Below are positions 61,502 through 64,000 of a stretch of DNA of 64,000 nt, piece by piece. The translations under genes were made by a program, and so were the position numbers. Location of the stretch: assembly GCF_042310355.1 (NCBI RefSeq), contig NZ_JBHJMR010000006.1, positions 135,744-199,743 of the forward strand, in the 5' to 3' direction. Source of the DNA: Wenzhouxiangella sp042310355. Its GTDB lineage: Bacteria; Pseudomonadota; Gammaproteobacteria; Xanthomonadales; Wenzhouxiangellaceae. Every line of letters begins with the position of its first letter. The stretch's first letter is position 1. The notes below the pieces were generated by a model, which saw only the letters and a list, made by a program, of their open reading frames with translations, searched no databases and was not told where the DNA came from.

Positions 61502-62272
61502 GTGATCGAAGTGTCAGTCCCTGCCGAGTGCAGACATAAAAACAAGAATAAAGCCTTTTCCATGCAATCCTTCGCGATGATGCTGATGTGCGGCTGGCTG
61601 GTTTGCCCGGCGGAAGCGTCCGAGTGGTCCGGCAAGGGCGAGTTCGGCCTGGTGATCGCCCGGGGCAATTCCGAGACCGAGACCCTGAACCTCGGGTTGC
61701 AGTTCGATCGCGAATCCGAAAAATGGCGCAACAGCCTGCGGATGAGCGCGTTGCGGACCTCCGACGACGGGGAGACCAATGCCGAGCGCTACACGCTGGG
61801 CTACAAGTCCGGGTACAATTTCAACGACAAGTCCTACCTGTACGGCGCGCTGCGCTATGACCAGGATGAATTCTCCAGCAACGACTACCAGGCCAGCCTG
61901 TCGCTGGGCTACGGCCGCCAGGTGCTGGATTCGGATGCCCATGAACTGTCCTACGAAATCGGTCCGGGTGTGCGCCGAACCGAACCGAAGGACCCGCTCC
62001 AGTCGACCGACACCAATGTGATCGGTCGCCTTTCCGGCGACTATGCCTGGACCATCTCGGAGACCGCCAGCCTGTCGAACAACCTGCTGGTCGAGGCCGG
62101 AAGCGACAATACCTTCGCGGAGAACGAACTGGCGCTGAATGTGGCCATCAACTCGCGGTTCGCGCTGAAGTTGTCCGGCGCGGTGCGTCACAACACCGAC
62201 GTGGATCCGGGTGTCGAGAAGACCGATACGCTGACGACCGCCAACCTGGTCTACAAGTTCGGCGAACATTGA
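61502..62272 (+). CDS. DUF481 family outer-membrane barrel protein
   Basis: I use the GTG at 61502 (GGAG upstream), 256 residues; the ATG at 61562 would give a shorter, cleaner signal peptide (MQSFAMMLMCGWLVCPAEAS). The mature part matches DUF481: EWSGKGEFGLVIARGNSETETLNLGLQFDRES, YLYGALRYDQDEFSSNDYQASLSLGYGRQV, HELSYEIGPGVRRTE, and alternating strands to the C terminus (DTLTTANLVYKFGEH). Such proteins (YdiY-like) form outer-membrane barrels and are often acid- or salt-induced. Role unknown. The ferredoxin gene begins 8 bases later. Confidence 0.85.
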   Translation: MIEVSVPAECRHKNKNKAFSMQSFAMMLMCGWLVCPAEASEWSGKGEFGLVIARGNSETETLNLGLQFDRESEKWRNSLRMSALRTSDDGETNAERYTLGYKSGYNFNDKSYLYGALRYDQDEFSSNDYQASLSLGYGRQVLDSDAHELSYEIGPGVRRTEPKDPLQSTDTNVIGRLSGDYAWTISETASLSNNLLVEAGSDNTFAENELALNVAINSRFALKLSGAVRHNTDVDPGVEKTDTLTTANLVYKFGEH

Positions 62273-62279
62273 TCCGGCC

Positions 62280-62618
62280 GTGAGCTATTACCAGCATCAT
62301 CTGTTCTTCTGCACCAACGAACGCCCGGACGGGGCCGAGCGGCCGTCCTGCGGGCGCTGCGACTCGGCCCGCCTGCGCGCCTACGCCAAATCCCGGCTCA
62401 AGGCGCTGGGCCTGGCCGGGGCGGGCGGGGCTCGTGCCAACACGGCCGGGTGCCTGGATCGCTGCGAGGAGGGGCCCTGTCTGGTGGTCTACCCCGAGGG
62501 CGTCTGGTACACCTATATCGACGAAGCCGACCTCGACGAGATCATCCAGTCCCACCTGGTCGAGGGCCGGCCCGTGACGCGCCTGATGCTGCCCGCGGAG
62601 CCGCCGGACGGGACCTGA
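62280..62618 (+). CDS. Thioredoxin-fold 2Fe-2S ferredoxin
   Basis: The 112-residue product starts at a GTG and matches the (2Fe-2S) ferredoxin of the thioredoxin-like class (as in Clostridium pasteurianum and the NuoE C-terminal fold). HLFFCTNERPDG, CGRCDS, NTAGCLDRCEEGPCLVVYPEGVWYT and the EADLDEIIQSHLVEG helix are all present. Cysteines C11 and those in AGCLDRC and GPC are candidate cluster ligands. It acts as a small cytosolic electron carrier or cluster donor. It lies directly upstream of the ribosomal protein pair, separated by that pair's promoter. Confidence 0.87.
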   Translation: MSYYQHHLFFCTNERPDGAERPSCGRCDSARLRAYAKSRLKALGLAGAGGARANTAGCLDRCEEGPCLVVYPEGVWYTYIDEADLDEIIQSHLVEGRPVTRLMLPAEPPDGT

Positions 62619-62626
62619 AAGCCTGT

Positions 62627-62654
62627 TGCAGGCCGCCAAGGCTTGCTGTAGAAT
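62627..62654 (+). promoter_or_regulatory. Candidate sigma-70 promoter of rplM-rpsI
   Basis: TTGCAG (62627-62632) and TAGAAT (62649-62654) are separated by 16 bases and stand 47 bases before the rplM start. The -10 box matches the consensus at five of six positions, the -35 box at three. Confidence 0.5.
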
Positions 62655-62700
62655 TCCCGCTCTTTACTGCAACGTTCATATCTGCGAGCGAACCGGAATC

Positions 62701-63129
62701 ATGAAAACCTACAGCGCCAGGGCACAAGATGTGCGCCGCCAGTGGCACCTGATCGACGCCGAAGGCAAAACGCTGGGTCGCCTGGCCACCGAAGTGGCCC
62801 GCCGCCTGCGAGGCAAGCACAAGCCGGAATACACCCCGCACGTGGACACCGGCGACTACGTCGTCGTGGTCAATGCCGAGAAGATCCACGTCACCGGCCG
62901 CAAGCGGTCCGACAAGATCTATTACCACCACACCGGCTACATCGGCAACATGAAGTCGATCACCCTGGAAAAGCAGCTCGACAAGCGGCCCCAGACGGTC
63001 ATCGAGATGGCGGTCAAGGGCATGATGCCGCGTGGCCCGCTGGGACGGGCGATGTTCAAGAAGCTGAAGGTCTACGCCGGCACCGAGCATCCGCACGCCG
63101 CGCAGCAGCCGCAGCCGCTGGAACTGTAA
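62701..63129 (+). CDS. rplM: 50S ribosomal protein L13
   Basis: The 142-residue product is a complete L13: MKTYSARAQDVRRQWHLIDA, TLGRLATEVARRLRGKHKPEYTPHVDTGDYVVVVNAEKI, HHTGYIGNMKSITLEKQL and MMPRGPLGRAMFKKLKVYAGTEHPHAAQQP are all classic signatures. It binds 23S rRNA early in large-subunit assembly. The ATG at 62701 is chosen by homology. It forms the conserved operon with rpsI, which starts 22 bases after its stop. Confidence 0.98.
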   Translation: MKTYSARAQDVRRQWHLIDAEGKTLGRLATEVARRLRGKHKPEYTPHVDTGDYVVVVNAEKIHVTGRKRSDKIYYHHTGYIGNMKSITLEKQLDKRPQTVIEMAVKGMMPRGPLGRAMFKKLKVYAGTEHPHAAQQPQPLEL

Positions 63130-63151
63130 CGAACAGGAATCACGAAACGAC

Positions 63152-63544
63152 ATGGCTACCGAACAGTATTACGGCACCGGCCGACGCAAGACCTCCAGCG
63201 CCCGGGTTTTCCTGAGCCGCGGCAACGGTCAGATCACCGTCAATCGCAAGCCGCTCGAGGAATTCTTCGGCCGCAAGACCGCCCAGATGATCGTGCGCCA
63301 GCCGCTCGAGCTGGTCGAACTGATGGACCGCTTCGACGTCAACGTCACCGTCAGCGGTGGCGGCACGACCGGCCAGGCCGGCGCGATTCGCCTGGGCGTG
63401 GCGCGTGCCCTGATGGAGTACGACGAAGAACTTCGCAGCCCGCTGCGCAAGGCCGGCTTCTGCACTCGCGACGCCCGTGCGGTCGAGCGCAAGAAGATTG
63501 GTCTGCACAAGGCCCGGAAGGCCACCCAGTACTCCAAGCGCTGA
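63152..63544 (+). CDS. rpsI: 30S ribosomal protein S9
   Basis: The 130-residue product is a complete S9: YYGTGRRKTSSARVFL, NRKPLEEFFGRKTAQMIVRQPLELV, VTVSGGGTTGQAGAIRLGVARALMEYD, and the basic C-terminal tail ERKKIGLHKARKATQYSKR that reaches the P-site tRNA. The start is a single ATG with GGAATCAC upstream. Second gene of rplM-rpsI. A GC-rich stem (GGCGCC-rich, 63555-63575) lies just after the stop and may end the transcript. Confidence 0.98.
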   Translation: MATEQYYGTGRRKTSSARVFLSRGNGQITVNRKPLEEFFGRKTAQMIVRQPLELVELMDRFDVNVTVSGGGTTGQAGAIRLGVARALMEYDEELRSPLRKAGFCTRDARAVERKKIGLHKARKATQYSKR

Positions 63545-63708
63545 TTCGGAACGCGCCTTGGCGCCCCAGGCGGCGCCGGGCAGTGCTCGAAATCCTCATG
63601 TACGATCAAGTACACTCCGGTTTCTGCGCGCTGTCCGTCACCACCTGGGACACCAATTCACGTCCCGAATCCCTTCGATCGAGGTCGGAGGTGCAACAAA
63701 CGGTCTCT
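63545..63708. other. Region between rpsI and tRNA-Gln
   Basis: 164 bases without a gene. It contains a GC-rich stem soon after rpsI and a TGTAC-GATCAA-GTACA palindrome (63600-63615). The promoter for the tRNA is presumably here but I cannot define it. Confidence 0.35.
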
Positions 63709-63782
63709 TGGGGGATCGTCTAGTGGTAGGACTACGGACTCTGACTCCGTCAGCGGGGGTTCGAATCCCTCTCCCCCAGCCA
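63709..63782 (+). tRNA. tRNA-Gln (anticodon CTG)
   Basis: A 74-base cloverleaf can be drawn. The acceptor stem is TGGGGGA paired with TCCCCCA, the D arm contains TAGTGGTAGGA, and the anticodon stem ACGGA/TCCGT encloses loop CTCTGAC (anticodon CTG). The T arm is GGGGGTTCGAATCCCTC, and the genome encodes the CCA end. The unpaired-type 5' T and CTG anticodon are usual for glutamine tRNAs. A terminator with inverted tRNA-tail sequence follows immediately. Confidence 0.93.
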
Positions 63783-63794
63783 AACACGAAAAAG

Positions 63795-63817
63795 CCCGGC
63801 CTCGCGCCGGGTTTTTT
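63795..63817 (+). terminator. Intrinsic terminator after tRNA-Gln
   Basis: CCCGGC/GCCGGG stem, 5-base loop, followed by TTTTTT; the stem is extended by flanking A and T runs and by the wider inverted repeat. Confidence 0.9.
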
Positions 63818-63833
63818 CGTGTTTGGCTGGGGG
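63806..63833 (+). repeat. Direct repeat, first copy
   Basis: This 28-base segment (GCCGGG, six T, then CGTGTTTGGCTGGGGG) recurs at 63973-64000 with two differences. Confidence 0.8.
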
Positions 63834-63841
63834 AGAGGGAT

Positions 63842-64000
63842 CGATGCGCAGGCCGCAAAGCGGCCGTAGCAACCCGGAGCGGAGCGGAGGGCAAGCGCCG
63901 AAGGCGCGCAGTCCATCCCGTTAGTCCTCAGCGATCATTGGCCTATCCCGAGGCCCCTGGTCCGGGCCAATGGCCGGGTTTTTTCGTATATGGCTGGGGG
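63842..64000. other. Downstream region with second direct repeat copy
   Basis: No gene. 63973-64000 repeats the terminator plus antisense tRNA-tail sequence at 63806-63833 (26 of 28 identical) and runs into the window end, so its full length is unknown. Confidence 0.6.

Larger units (their letters stand above)
63765..63841. repeat. 36-bp inverted repeat spanning the tRNA-Gln 3' end
   Basis: The last 18 bases of the tRNA plus 18 downstream bases (63765-63800) recur inverted at 63806-63841 with one mismatch and a 5-base loop (CTCGC). The inner part is the terminator. The outer part repeats ATCCCTCTCCCCCAGCCA of the tRNA in antisense. Confidence 0.9.

Noticed and set aside
63638..63916. Minus-strand frames over tRNA-Gln and its terminator, reading GEGFEPPLTESESVV...
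   Set aside because: This is the antisense translation of the tRNA and its inverted tail, a common annotation artefact.

Overview
The window reads as chromosomal DNA of a high-GC, free-living Gram-negative bacterium. HflKC, Coq7 (ubiquinone hydroxylation), DUF1415, YheT and a stand-alone second EF-G point to the Gammaproteobacteria. Several secreted beta-helix and lectin-like proteins end in a short tail of the form I/L-F-A/S/T-D-R/D-F, a style I associate with the Wenzhouxiangella/Lysobacter side of the class; this placement is an inference, not a computed result. There is no prophage, no CRISPR array and no intact transposase in the window.

Layout. 1-3.5 kb: two secreted proteins with the shared C-terminal tail. 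3.6-8.5 kb: an iron alcohol dehydrogenase of the hydroxyacid-oxoacid transhydrogenase type with a hotdog thioesterase, an ECF sigma factor with a membrane-anchored partner, and a DUF2855 protein. 8.7-13.3 kb: elongation factor G (second-copy type), a decayed BCCT transporter, a small PAS protein and a propeller-repeat remnant. 13.3-18.5 kb: envelope proteins, small stress-type membrane proteins and an S1/P1 nuclease. 18.8-27.4 kb: lipoproteins, two more beta-helix proteins, an MBL-fold hydrolase and an ankyrin-DUF4253 fusion. 27.4-35.7 kb: a foldback element, a large acyl-CoA dehydrogenase, and two related secreted proteins, one with collagen-like Gly-X-Y repeats. 35.7-47.3 kb: hflK-hflC, an orphan Hen1-type RNA methyltransferase, a TauD-type dioxygenase, a Sel1-like lipoprotein and a DEAD-box helicase. 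47.3-57 kb: a second foldback element, an MFS exporter, an SDR enzyme, a protein with an IPTL-like C-terminal anchor, a ferredoxin-reductase, and a DUF2007-plsC-yheT-TPR/sulfotransferase run. 57-60.6 kb: a phnD-phnC-phnE-phnE importer operon. 60.7-64 kb: coq7, a DUF481 barrel, a ferredoxin, rplM-rpsI and tRNA-Gln.

Working together. The coherent units are hflKC (membrane protease regulation), the phn-type importer, rplM-rpsI, and the co-directional chain 52954-56990 with overlapping genes. Many remaining genes are single secreted or lipid-anchored proteins of unknown role, which suggests heavy investment in the cell surface.

The most unusual content is not protein coding. There are two long foldback (MITE-like) elements, heptanucleotide-repeat foldback elements inside and next to the phn operon, dispersed intergenic repeats, and a tRNA-Gln whose 3' end is copied in inverted form directly downstream. 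Among proteins, the orphan Hen1 methyltransferase, the TPR protein with a degenerate sulfotransferase domain, the very small 2OG-oxygenase-like protein and the shared C-terminal tail deserve follow-up.
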